A DNA stretch of 64,000 bases. Origin: Promerops cafer. Taxonomy: Eukaryota; Chordata; Aves; Passeriformes; Nectariniidae. The DNA is taken from the NCBI GenBank assembly GCA_013398275.1, contig VZSE01010018.1, positions 2,053,256-2,117,255 on the forward strand. Reading direction: 5' to 3'. Positions 25,150 through 34,925 of the stretch are shown piece after piece. Made by a program: the position numbers and the translations under genes. Every line of letters starts with the position of its first letter. Position 1 is the stretch's first letter. The notes below the pieces were generated by a model. The model worked only from the letters and a program-made list of their open reading frames with translations, made no database searches and had not been told where the DNA came from.

Positions 25150-25300
25150 GCAAACGGGGCGGCAGCATTGAACATGAGATCATTGCAGCCTAGTGTAGCA
25201 AACTGGCACCCTGCCTTTTCACCCCTTTGCTCCGGCACATTTGTGCAATCCCCATTTATAAAACCGGCGCAGGGGCGAGGTGAATTTTCTGGTCTCTCCC
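25150..25300 (+). promoter_or_regulatory. Candidate TATA promoter upstream of the miRNA cluster
   Basis: Seen in order on the plus strand: a GC box GGGGCGG at 25156-25162 (Sp1/KLF type), TTGTGCAAT at 25241-25249 (close to a full C/EBP palindrome), and TATAAAA at 25257-25263. Usual TATA geometry puts transcription start near 25282-25292. The block is richer in G+C than its surroundings. It is bounded by T-rich DNA on the left (about 25050-25115) and A-runs on the right (from 25485), sequences that tend to exclude nucleosomes. It lies 4.3 kb upstream of miR-99a in the same orientation, so a dedicated or alternative pri-miRNA promoter is plausible. A possible 5' splice site CAG|GTATAG follows at 25739/25740, but the A-runs in between make a single long exon doubtful. 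Motifs are seen; promoter activity is inferred. Confidence 0.45.
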
Positions 25301-27544
25301 CACCTCTTGTCCTGGGCAGGCAGTTGCGGCAAGGATTGGTGCAGCTTTTGCGCAGTGCTTTGTGCCTGGAATTCCGAGAAGAGCAAGAGAGAGAGAAGAC
25401 AGGCATCCTGGTCTTCTTCCGAGAAGGAACAGGAGCCCTAAGAAGAAGAAACAAATCTGAGTTTGTCCTACATACAAGAGTACAGAAAAAAAAAAGTGAC
25501 TCTTCTGCTTCCAAAAAAAAAAAAAAAATCTGGCATGTTTCACTACAGAGGCATCAGGACGTGTTAGAGCTTCTTAAAACAGTGTAGCAAAATGACCGTA
25601 GGAGATTTTTTCTTTAAGTTAAAAAAAAAAAAAAAGAAAAAAAAAGATGGAATTAATTTTTTGTTTGTTTGCTTGGTTTTTTCACTATTGCTCACATAGC
25701 AGTATTTGGCACTGGGTGAACACGTACCTTTCATATCAGGTATAGCTTCTGTTTCTTTTTTTCCTCTTTTTCTTTTTTTAAGCCGTTTTAAACGTTGTTT
25801 TGCAACTGAGTTCTTGTGTATTAATTTTAACGTAGTCTTCACACTTTTTAAAACTAACTTTTTGGGGGTGTGTTTGATATAATGCTGCTAAAAATAGAAA
25901 GTAAACAAAAAATCAAGGGTCTATAGAAATAAGTGGTTAGGCACATTTTGTCTTAGCTAAGCATTGGAGTTATGCAAAGACCTTAATGTTACATTTACTC
26001 AGTCTAAGCTTTGGTTATCTCTAAGAAAGTTGTGGGTATTTAGATCTCGTTGCTAAGGAAATTAAATTCTTTTTTTACAGTGTGACTCATGCTTTCAGTT
26101 TCTAAAGAGGAGAAGTGAAAAAAAACCCCCATGTTAAGCTGCAGGAAAGGATCGCTCTTGTAGCCTGTATATTAAAGTTGTTACTGAGTTAATTCATATA
26201 TGAGTTTCTTACAGTTTGTATCTAAATCCGTTACAAAGAAATCAGTGTGATAAGCACTGGAATAAAAGGCACATTATTGGGACATTCATGAAGCACGCCT
26301 GGTTTGCAGCCAGTAACAGTAACTATTTTAAGATATTTGGAAAAGCAGCACTTGTCCAGGAATAGCTGAAAACAGTATTTAAGATACCCATTCAGGATGT
26401 TTGTGATAAGTGCATGTACAGTTAAAGTAAGTTTTGAGCATATGACGCTTTAGTAGAGACTTTTACTTAAGGCACTTGTCTGTCTGTTGCAACATATTCC
26501 TAAGCAATTAGAAGAGTGTCTAACAAAATTCATTCTGACTGACAGATTTTGAAAATCTTGGCCAAACTGATGATTTATGTAGTTTGGATTTTTTTTTTTT
26601 TTAATATTTTCCTAGTCTTTTTAATTTATGTTAAAAACACAGATGTTCTCGGCAAGAAATTACTTCGAAATTACAGTGTCTCTTTCATCAGAAACTCTTA
26701 AATTTGTTTGGTTTTTTTTTTCCCAAAATGTTCATGATATTTGTATCTCTAATAAAAGGCTTTATAAATATGCCTTTATGAAATAGAGCTGTTTTAACAT
26801 GTTCTTCACTTTTTACAGATTACTGAGTAGAGAGTAATTTCTAAGATTATATGCTAGTTTTGCTACTTTATGTTTATGTTGTTCTGCAATGAATTCTGGG
26901 AAATTGCTGGATGGAGACCTTATATATATGACACATACACCTCCATATACTCATTTCGGACCGGAAAGTGTTTCTTAGATTTATGGTGATACTGCCCTCC
27001 CCAACAGTTTGTTGGAATTGTTTTGTTTATCATTCATACCTAAGCCTGTTGAGAAACCAAAGCTTGCATTAGCTTAAAATAACTTTTCAAATTTCTCCAT
27101 CTGGTCAGGCAAATCACTTTCTTCCCCCCTGCCCCCCCATAAGTTTTTGTAAATGTTTCTCAATTTAAGCCATTTAGTTTATGCCCGTATTTTTCTGAAG
27201 TTCTGTACCAAATTACCTCATTGTGTTCACGGCTTGATAAAAAGTACGCCCTTTTGTTAAGTTTGCTCCTTCTCTTCTAAAATTCCAAATACAAATTAAG
27301 TATTTGTAGGTTGAAAAAAAAGGTTGAAGATAGTAAAAGAAAGAGTCCCTTTTCCAAAGCGTGCATGTTCACAGCATGTCTTCCCATGGCCCTGAGGAGG
27401 GGCGTCAGCAGTGTCGGATTTATATCTTAAAAGCATAATTACTAATTTTGTGTATGTTTCATGTTCAGAAAGCACTTCACATAAAACAGATATTTCAAAA
27501 TCTTTCTCTCACTGTTTTTGGTTTTGTTTTTTTTTTCATTTTAG

Positions 27545-27607
27545 TGAAAGAAAAATTAAAATGAAAAGGGAAAATGAAGAAGTTAATTATACCAGATTTC
27601 AGCGAAG
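27545..27607 (+). other. Candidate 63-nt exon between promoter and miR-99a
   Basis: A long T-rich tract ending TTTTTTCATTTTAG (AG at 27543-27544) precedes a purine-rich 63-nt segment full of GAA/GAAAA, which is typical of exonic splicing enhancers. It ends GCGAAG|GTAATG at 27607/27608. It lies 2 kb upstream of the miR-99a hairpin on the same strand. If real, miR-99a and let-7c lie in the intron that follows it. Confidence 0.45.
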
Positions 27608-27907
27608 GTAATGCAGTGATCTTAAATACCTTTTTTATTTTCTTTTTTTTATTTTTTGGTTATACAATAAAGCTATTGGCAAGAACCTGAAGAAGTTTAA
27701 CTTTAAAAAAAATATTTCCTTAAGACAGCCTACAAATATAATTTCAGAGATGCGTATTAAACTTTTGCTCTTATTATTTGCTGTTGGGAATGTTGCAGTT
27801 TGTGTGGCTGTAACTGCATAAAGATGTAGCTTTATACTGTATGTTTACATTAAGCTCAAGAATTAGCTAAAAAATCAAAACATAATTTTTTCTTTGGTAA
27901 TGACTAG

Positions 27908-27945
27908 CAGATATAAGATATATAATATATATAAGAGATATATTT
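27908..27945. repeat. AT-rich imperfect (GATATA) repeat
   Basis: Repeated GATATA/TATATA units (AGATATAAGATATATAATAT and onward) within AT-rich DNA 1.7 kb upstream of miR-99a. Confidence 0.7.
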
Positions 27946-29622
27946 ACTAACATATTCATATTGCTAACATTTGTAGTGCATATACTTGTTACTATGTAAC
28001 TATAATACAATGACCAATTATGTTTCAAATGTGGAATACATCTTCTATTCACAAAAATAAAAAAGAAAGAAAATTGGAAAAGCGATTTTTTAGCACTTAT
28101 TACAGTCATTCAGTAAGTTATATATGCAGTCTGCACACTTATTTCTGATACTAGGAGAACTAATCTAGTTTTAGGGCTTGTCTCTACATATTCTCTTCAG
28201 CGTCAGCAGAAAGCAGCTATAAAAATATCATTCCTTCTGAATGCTGAAGTGTTGCATAGAAAGTGAAAGCAGGTTTAAAAGAGACTTTTCTAGAAAATAA
28301 ATTAAAGTTATTTTAAAATGCAAGAGGGTATGAACATGTAAGATTTAATCCACTAAATTAAAAAAGAGAAGGGAAGGAAATGGTAATTCACTAATGCTCA
28401 GCTGTCATTGCTGAACCAGAAATACATGTTGAAGTCTGCAAGAAAATGAAGCATTGCCTTGGTAAAAAAACTTCGCTATTGACAAACATTTATTCTCTTG
28501 AAAGGTGTTTTGGCCAACTTACAATGGCAGAATTAGGACTATGGTGAGAACTAGTGGAAGCAAGTCATTAAAATTTTGTTCAGATAGAGATTTCAGTTAC
28601 CTGCTCAAATCAAGACACCTTTATATGGTGCCTGGCTTTAAAATTATACCTGCATCTCATGGCTGTATTTTACAAATGTTTTTGCATTTATGCTGTTGCA
28701 AGTTATCTGATGTGTCAGATGTTGTGTTTAAAGGTGCAGTGTTTATCAATGCTTTTGGTTAGAGTATGAAAGTTACAAAACTGTGTCTGTGTGTCACCTT
28801 TCTGAATTACTGGGTTTTGCCCCAAAGGAGCTGTTTTCAGTCTGTTGTTTAGGGTACCCTACATTCAGTGTGGCATAATTTTCATTGGTTTGCATGCCAG
28901 TCACAAGAAAGATGGATTTGTTGTAGGCGTCAACCCTGAAGTTTTGCAAGATTGCATTTCCACTTGCACTCTTATTACTAGGGAATTGCATTGATGGGAG
29001 GGTTAGTGAATAAAATAAACAAATTAACTTCTTTGCTTTGATTAGTGGCTGCTGTCTGATCAACAAGTTATTGTCAAGCAGTACTTTAGTTGTGGTGTAA
29101 TGTGAAGAAATAGCTATGCAGTTTTCACAATGTTGTATGGGAGCAGCACTCACTGTGCCTTATTGCGTCTCAGATTTGGTGGGGTGAATTTTGGTTTGAG
29201 TTGTAGTACAAGATATGAGCTCAAACACAAAGGAAAACCTGTACTGTTCACTTCTATGTCATGTCCAGTTATTGATTCCAGTTGAGCACACCATAGTCAG
29301 ATGCAAGTTGGGAGTTGAGAGTTCATCAGTAAGGCAAAGAGCACACAAAAGGACATTAGTTCCTGCTGAAGACAAAATAATCTCTTGCCGTTAATCTGTT
29401 AAAAAAAAAAAAAAAAATTCTTCCATTTTCAAATAGAAGCTAGTCAGAAGTCTTTGGCGTGTTTGTTGCCTCCACCATTTATGCAGTTAAGCTTGGAGGA
29501 GCCTTCTTTGCAGTAGATGGTAATGTTTTCACTCTTGAATACTCGTTCTCGCATCGCATCGTCTGTTTGTTTGTTTCAAGTCTTCTGCACTCCCTGTAAG
29601 AGGAAAACCCTAACCAGCGATG

Positions 29623-29703
29623 CCAATTGGCATAAACCCGTAGATCCGATCTTGTGTTGAAACGCACTGCACAAGCTCGCTTCTATGGGTCTGTGTCAGT
29701 GTG
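29623..29703 (+). ncRNA. MIR99A: microRNA precursor miR-99a
   Basis: This is a member of the miR-99/100 family. The 5p product binds mRNAs in the cytoplasmic Argonaute complex; published family targets include mTOR-pathway transcripts. Seen: an 81-nt hairpin with the mature 5p arm at 29635-29656 (starts AACCCGUAGAUCCGAUC, seed ACCCGUA) and the 3p arm at 29672-29693 (starts CAAGCUCGCUUCUAUGG). Both arms match the mammalian products as I recall them. Differences from human lie in the terminal loop (GTTGAAACGCACTG region) and one base near the 5' end of the stem. A basal UG sits at 29621-29622, 14 nt before the 5p start, where Drosha/DGCR8 substrates often carry one. No CNNC motif was found at the usual distance on the 3' side. 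let-7c follows 634 nt downstream on the same strand, so one primary transcript probably yields both. Confidence 0.98.
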
Positions 29704-30337
29704 GTGATCTGGCAAAACTTCGTGCAGCACCCGCTGCAGTGGTGTTTGACAAGCCCGAATGAGTGTACAAAACCATGTGCTGATTTTGAAATTCTTCTTT
29801 TGTCCATTGCCTTCCAACTTGATTAAGGGATTTGCTCTTTTATGGGTTGCTTTAAGCATCTTTGGCTTACTATCTTATTAAAATTTAGAAAGAGGTGTGA
29901 GGGAATCCTAGGGTTTCCAATGAGGAAGTGTAGTATATATAATTTCCTGGCCTTATGAAATATGTCATTCCATGGTATTACACTCAAAAAGAAAGAAGGC
30001 ATTTATATTTTATTCTTTTTGTAAAGTAAGACCAAATACTCATTTCTTTCCAGAGATGTTCTGGGCTTGCATCATCCCTATCAAATATGTATGTATATAT
30101 ATACGCACACAACACACGTATATATCTTTATACATATGTAAACAGGATAGAACAGAAGTTCTACCTCTGCAGTAGAAAAAATTATCTAAGAATATGCCTT
30201 ATTGTCTGAAAAGTGGGGAATAACTGCAGTTGAAACCCTCCCCCCAGGGGAAATATGTAGACCAGTGGCTGCTGTCACATTTCAAAGAAAGGCTGAAGAA
30301 ATGAAGAAGACTTTATGGTCACCGTCGGAAGCTGTGT
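29704..30337 (+). other. Spacer between miR-99a and let-7c
   Basis: This 634-nt AT-rich spacer belongs to the presumed shared primary transcript. It contains a mixed TA/CA alternating stretch near 30088-30136. No splice pair, strong promoter motif or third hairpin with a known seed was recognised. Confidence 0.6.
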
Positions 30338-30421
30338 GCATCCGGGTTGAGGTAGTAGGTTGTATGGTTTAGAGTTACACCCTGGGAGTTAACTGTACAA
30401 CCTTCTAGCTTTCCTTGGAGC
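30338..30421 (+). ncRNA. MIRLET7C: microRNA precursor let-7c
   Basis: This is a let-7 family member that promotes differentiation by repressing targets such as LIN28, HMGA2 and RAS-family mRNAs (family knowledge). Seen: an 84-nt hairpin with the 5p arm at 30348-30369 (seed GAGGUAG; ends GUUGUAUGGUU, which marks let-7c rather than let-7a) and the 3p arm at 30393-30414 (starts CUGUACAACC). As far as I recall, the whole hairpin equals the human precursor base for base, loop included. The loop carries GGAG at 30385-30388, the element bound by the LIN28 zinc knuckles, so developmental LIN28 control is likely. A basal UG lies at 30333-30334, 15 nt before the 5p start. A CNNC (CATC) lies at 30432-30435, 18 nt after the 3p end. 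These are the standard Microprocessor-enhancing positions. It is probably co-transcribed with miR-99a. Confidence 0.99.
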
Positions 30422-30721
30422 ACACTTGAGCCATCGAGGAATTCATCACCACTTTAATCTGATCAGGGAAAGTATGCAAAAAGGTATTGTTTCATGGCTG
30501 TGCATAATGATCACTCTGAGGCTTTATTGATGTTGAAATAGTCCTGATGACTTGATTATTTCATTTAAATCCTGTTATGAACAGTGCTGACACATTGTCT
30601 TAATGGACTGTGACTATGTACTGCAGACACTTAAGGAAAGAATTATGATTATTTTAATTCCATCAACAGGAAGGCTTTAAAAATTATTTTGGTTTATAAA
30701 CTCAGAAAATACCAAGTATTT

Positions 30722-30742
30722 AATGTTTTTTTCTTTCTTCAG
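30722..30742 (+). other. Strong unpaired 3' splice site downstream of let-7c
   Basis: A tract of T's with TTCTTTCTTCAG (AG at 30741-30742) is a near-ideal acceptor only 320 nt after the let-7c hairpin. No good donor follows for about 800 nt. It could therefore start a long or terminal exon, or be unused. Confidence 0.3.
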
Positions 30743-31308
30743 GGAATAGCTTATCCTATACATTTGATTTTTGTTGCTGGCATTATGTAGGTCTATATTT
30801 TTTTGAAAAGGAAAAGAACATTTTCGTTTGTCCTTAAAATAATTTCCAGAAAATATTGCATGCTGCTGCTTGGATAGCAGTGGCAATGTCACAAGTTGAT
30901 CCTGTCTTCCCTGGATTTGTGATACTATTTTTGTGTGCCTGAAGAATTCAGTGTTATGATCACAAATGACCTGCAGGTCCACCTGTGTTCCCGCCTTCCT
31001 GTGACTCACTGACTCAGCCCAGCCCTGCTCTGGACTTTCAGCACCTGTGTCCTTACACAGCATGTCAGGCCAAATGTCAGGCCAGGGTCAGACCTGACCC
31101 AAAATACCCTGGTCTGTTTTTGTCCTTGTTTCATCTTTCTAGCTCAGCAGGACTTGGAGAAGTCACACTCCCTGTCCAAATGGTTTCCAAAACACTGGAA
31201 ACTGTCTTCAGTGTCAGGTCTCAGCACTGGGTCCCTCCACCCATGTGGGATGGGTGCCATAGACAAAATTATCCCTCCTCAGTCCTGGTGTTCTCTGTGT
31301 CTGCATGC

Positions 31309-31380
31309 CTTTTTTTTTTTTGTTTTTTTTTTTAAAGGCAATACCAGAATGCACCAACAGAAAGAAAAAAAAAAAAAAAA
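31309..31380. repeat. Facing poly(T) and poly(A) tracts
   Basis: A T-tract of about 25 nt with one G is followed, after a 27-nt spacer, by an A-run of about 17 preceded by GAAAG. The tracts can pair as a hairpin arm of 17 or more bp. Confidence 0.75.
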
Positions 31381-32982
31381 TCCCAGTCTGACTCTGGAGA
31401 AAAAATTGAGCTTGTGGAGATCTATGCCCCAATTTGTGTGACCCCATTTCATTCTTGTTTGCAGTCTTCCTCATCCTGTCTGGAAAAACAAAGAAATGTC
31501 CCTTATTATGTACACCCCATGAGCAGGTATCCTAACAAAAAGAGACAAAAAGAGTGAGTGTTTCCACTCCTAGAAACAGCTATGAAGCAAGAGAGAAAAG
31601 AGCTGTGCCTGTATATTCACCATGATTTTTTCAGTGAGGGCTACTTCTGGAGCTGACCTCACAGATGAGGCCTCCCCAGTGAGATGGAACACACCTTATT
31701 GCCAAAGTCAGAGCATCTGGACCAGACAGTGATGCTCTTTCCAAAACAGTTGGGAAAGAGGGATACTGTCTTTTTCCACATACTTTTCCATGAAAAAGTG
31801 GAAAGGAGTATTATTTTCAAGAATAATTTGTCATTAAAGACAGCAATAGTGATCATTTTGCGGGGAAGTGACTCAAGTTTGTTTATGTAAAGCAAAAGAG
31901 CGGAGCACCTATGGTGCTGTGGTCAGGGGCAGATCAGACTCCTATGGGATGAGGAGAGGGTGAAATGTGGCTGTTCCACATAGAGGTGAGGGCTCTGTTC
32001 CTGGAGCTCCCAGGTTACCAGCAAACAGTTCTCTTTTCAGGGTATTTTGAAGCCCTGAATTTCTGACTTTGCTTTTATTGGAGGTGAACAAAACAAGATG
32101 TTGAATATTTCCAATGTTTAGTTGTTTTATGTTTTGCATCAGCAAGGACAGTTAACAATGTTTATTTTAAGTGGATTTGAAGGTTGATTGTATTTTGGTT
32201 TCTTTCCATGTCTGTCTATTAAAAAAATCATTGGATCACAGGTCCCTATGTTTGTCTCCTCTCAGCTTAAGGTTTACCTGAACCTTTTTCTAGATAAGGA
32301 ATAACAGGAGAAGATGAAAATGGATTTAGTTTATCTTTTTAACAGCACTCATTTTCAGTGATTAATGTTTGTGATAGGAAATCGATAAAGAGGATCTGCA
32401 TGACAGGTGGATCCAGACTGAATTTTAAGCCTGTCTTAAAGTACATGGGACAGAGGAGAGATGAGGTTGAGTGAATCAGAATTGCTCCAAGCTGATGGAA
32501 AATGCTTAAGGAAGCAGTAGATTAATGGGAGGATAGAGGGGAGACCTCCATCAACCAGTGAAGCCTAACAGGGACCACTCACAATCTGAGTAAAAACTGC
32601 CATATCCTCTGTGGATTCAAAAAGACTGTGGTCACCAGTACATTTTCTTTTGTTATTTTAATTTTTTTCTTTTGTAGTTTAAGTTCAGTGGAAAGAAACA
32701 TTGTAATTGCTGGTCTCTGCCAACAGAGCAACAGGTGTTCAATCCTTTTATATTAATTCTTCAATTAGTTGCAAAATAAGGGGAATTGTTTATACTAAGC
32801 TGAACTGAATAGAAATGACTGATGCAGAAAATGTGGGAATGTTTCATCTGTCCTTCAAAGGCATGATAAATTTGTAATTCTATCAGGCCTAGTTTCAGGT
32901 TGCTATGCAAATTTTCACTGCAGCATCACCAGCTTTAATGAATATACATTTTCTCTATTTCTTTCTCTGTTCTTTAATTTAG

Positions 32983-33061
32983 GTTTTTTACCCTGTCATG
33001 TGCAATACATTGTTTTGGCAAGAGTTATCAAGTTACGAGCAAAAATGAATGAGACTGTGAG
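32983..33061 (+). other. Candidate 79-nt exon downstream of let-7c
   Basis: A long pyrimidine tract (TTTCTTTCTCTGTTCTTTAA followed by TTTAG, AG at 32981-32982) is followed 79 nt later by GTGAG|GTAATT. It would be the first well-supported exon after let-7c, making the intron that holds both hairpins about 5.4 kb if 27545-27607 is its upstream partner. Confidence 0.42.
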
Positions 33062-34744
33062 GTAATTTTGAAGCGGATTAAGGTAGAGAATGAAAAACAA
33101 AGGGGGAAAAAAGCTCTATTAAGAACAGCTGGATGGAGTTAGGTCTTCTGTGATTTCATTTTAAAGTCATAAAACATATTGTCTGTTTTAAGTGAAGTCT
33201 GACATATTTTACCTTTGCAGTGCAGTTGGAATATGTGTGCCTCGTAGACTCAGCATTACACTGATGTGATGCTTCTGTAGGAAATAAACGCAATTTGTGA
33301 CGTGGCTAAACAGGGATGGCTTCCAACTTAGGGCCCATCTGAGGGTGTTTGTTCCTGTAAGACAGAACATTGTCATTCTTGTGCCTTTACTTTGCTTCTT
33401 GCATTTGGAAAATATCTCCATTAAGATATTCAGGGAAAATCTGGAGATCCAATGGATATGCAACTCCCAGTCGTTCCTTTGGGAGACATGTCCTCAGTGT
33501 TTCACAAGTCTGGTCCAAAAGAAAAGCTGCAGAGGGACTGACCCACCCAGCACCCTTTTGCTTGCCACAATTCCTTGGTAAAGATTAAGTCTGATCCATG
33601 GTGAGCCCTGGTTCCCAACAAGGAATTACAGCACGGCAAAAACCTGCTTCAGTGCCAGGTCCTGCCTGTCTCTAGAGCTAAATCACTTCAGAGAGCTGGG
33701 GAGAACTTGTATTTCCTTGTGCAGCCCACAGTGTCTTTGTCCAGAGGCACATCCAAAGAAAAAAGAGTTAGAGGGACATTTCTGAGTTAACAACCATGAT
33801 TTGGAAGCACTGACAGAACTTGGGTGTTTTGGGCGCAGCCATTTTGAGACCTTTCCCTGTACCAAAGCTGCCATTAATCTAGTTTACCAGAAGAGGTAAA
33901 GTAAGTTATTACTAGTTTTGTGCTGTTGAAATAGCACAGAGTAGTCAAAAATATATGAGCAAATTTATGGTTTTGTTATTCTACTCAGCAAAAGAAAATG
34001 CTGAGTTTCACTTGGTCTCATCCTTTGTTTAACTTCCTTGTCTTCAAAATAGTTGAAGTTCTTCAGAGATTTTCAGGTGAAGAATGTGTTAAAATACTTA
34101 AAAGCAATCCCAGAAATGGTTTTCCTCACAAATCTGTCCCTTAAACATGACAAACAACATTTAATAATCTCCAAAACTGGTTTAGTGAAATGCGTCAGCA
34201 AGAGACCTGGGATAGGTTGCTTAACTGATAAAGTTGGAATAGAAGTGAACTTGAAATTTTTCAGATCTTTTGGATGTGTTTTCATATGACATTCATTTAT
34301 CTATTGAGAGCAGCTTCTGATATTTTTAATAAAACCAGCATTAAATACATATGGCGGGCCCTGTTTAAATGTGGTTATTGTTTTTATAGCACAGTTAAAT
34401 GCAAGTTTGAAAAGCTAATGCTTTTGTATTACTCAGTCCAGAAGAATGAAATTGTTTCAGCTTTGGCCTTAACATAGTAAAAATATTTACATCAGAGTGA
34501 TCTTTTTGGTAAAGTTTAATTTTGCGTAAGGCTTCTGGATATTTCAGTTGTAATTCATTGTAAAATATATCATGTACGTGAAAATTTCAGGCTAATTTTA
34601 TTTGAGGGTTTTTTCCTTCACCTCTTCTTTCATGCCACTTCTAGAACCAGTAAGAGCAAGCCTCACATTGATGAAGTCTTCTCAAGAATGCTTGCAAAAT
34701 CTGAGTAAAACCTCCAGGATCAGGCCTCTTTTTTTGTTTTCTAG

Positions 34745-34925
34745 AATGACATCCTCATGTTCAGGAACTCCTGTCTCCTTATCCCTTCTTTTAAAAATAT
34801 GATTGGCATGGTATTTGATCTTACAGCAAAATAGGCATGGATCCCTTTTCTCTGTGTGGGCTTTGTTGCACCTCCTTTTGCATGGAAAGATCTCCCCCAT
34901 AACCCTGTACTTGGATGTTTTCTGG
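34745..34925 (+). other. Candidate 181-nt exon
   Basis: The 3' splice site is CCTCTTTTTTTGTTTTCTAG (AG at 34743-34744) and the 5' splice site is TTCTGG|GTAAGG at 34925/34926. Both signals are good. The segment is not repetitive and has no recognised similarity. It lies 4.3 kb downstream of let-7c, in the same orientation. Confidence 0.33.

Larger units (their letters stand above)
25740..29622. other. Non-coding DNA between promoter and miR-99a
   Basis: AT-rich, with the candidate exon at 27.5 kb and the GATATA repeat at 27.9 kb. No interspersed repeats were seen. Confidence 0.6.

Noticed and set aside
25059..25587. Overlapping open frames of 165 (plus) and 151 (minus) codons
   Set aside because: They run through the promoter block and homopolymer tracts (poly-F and poly-K ends) and overlap each other on both strands. 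No family resemblance.
29581..29600. GTAAGA donor-like site 26 nt before the miR-99a hairpin
   Set aside because: The exon end CCCT fits poorly and the only close acceptor would give a 15-nt exon.
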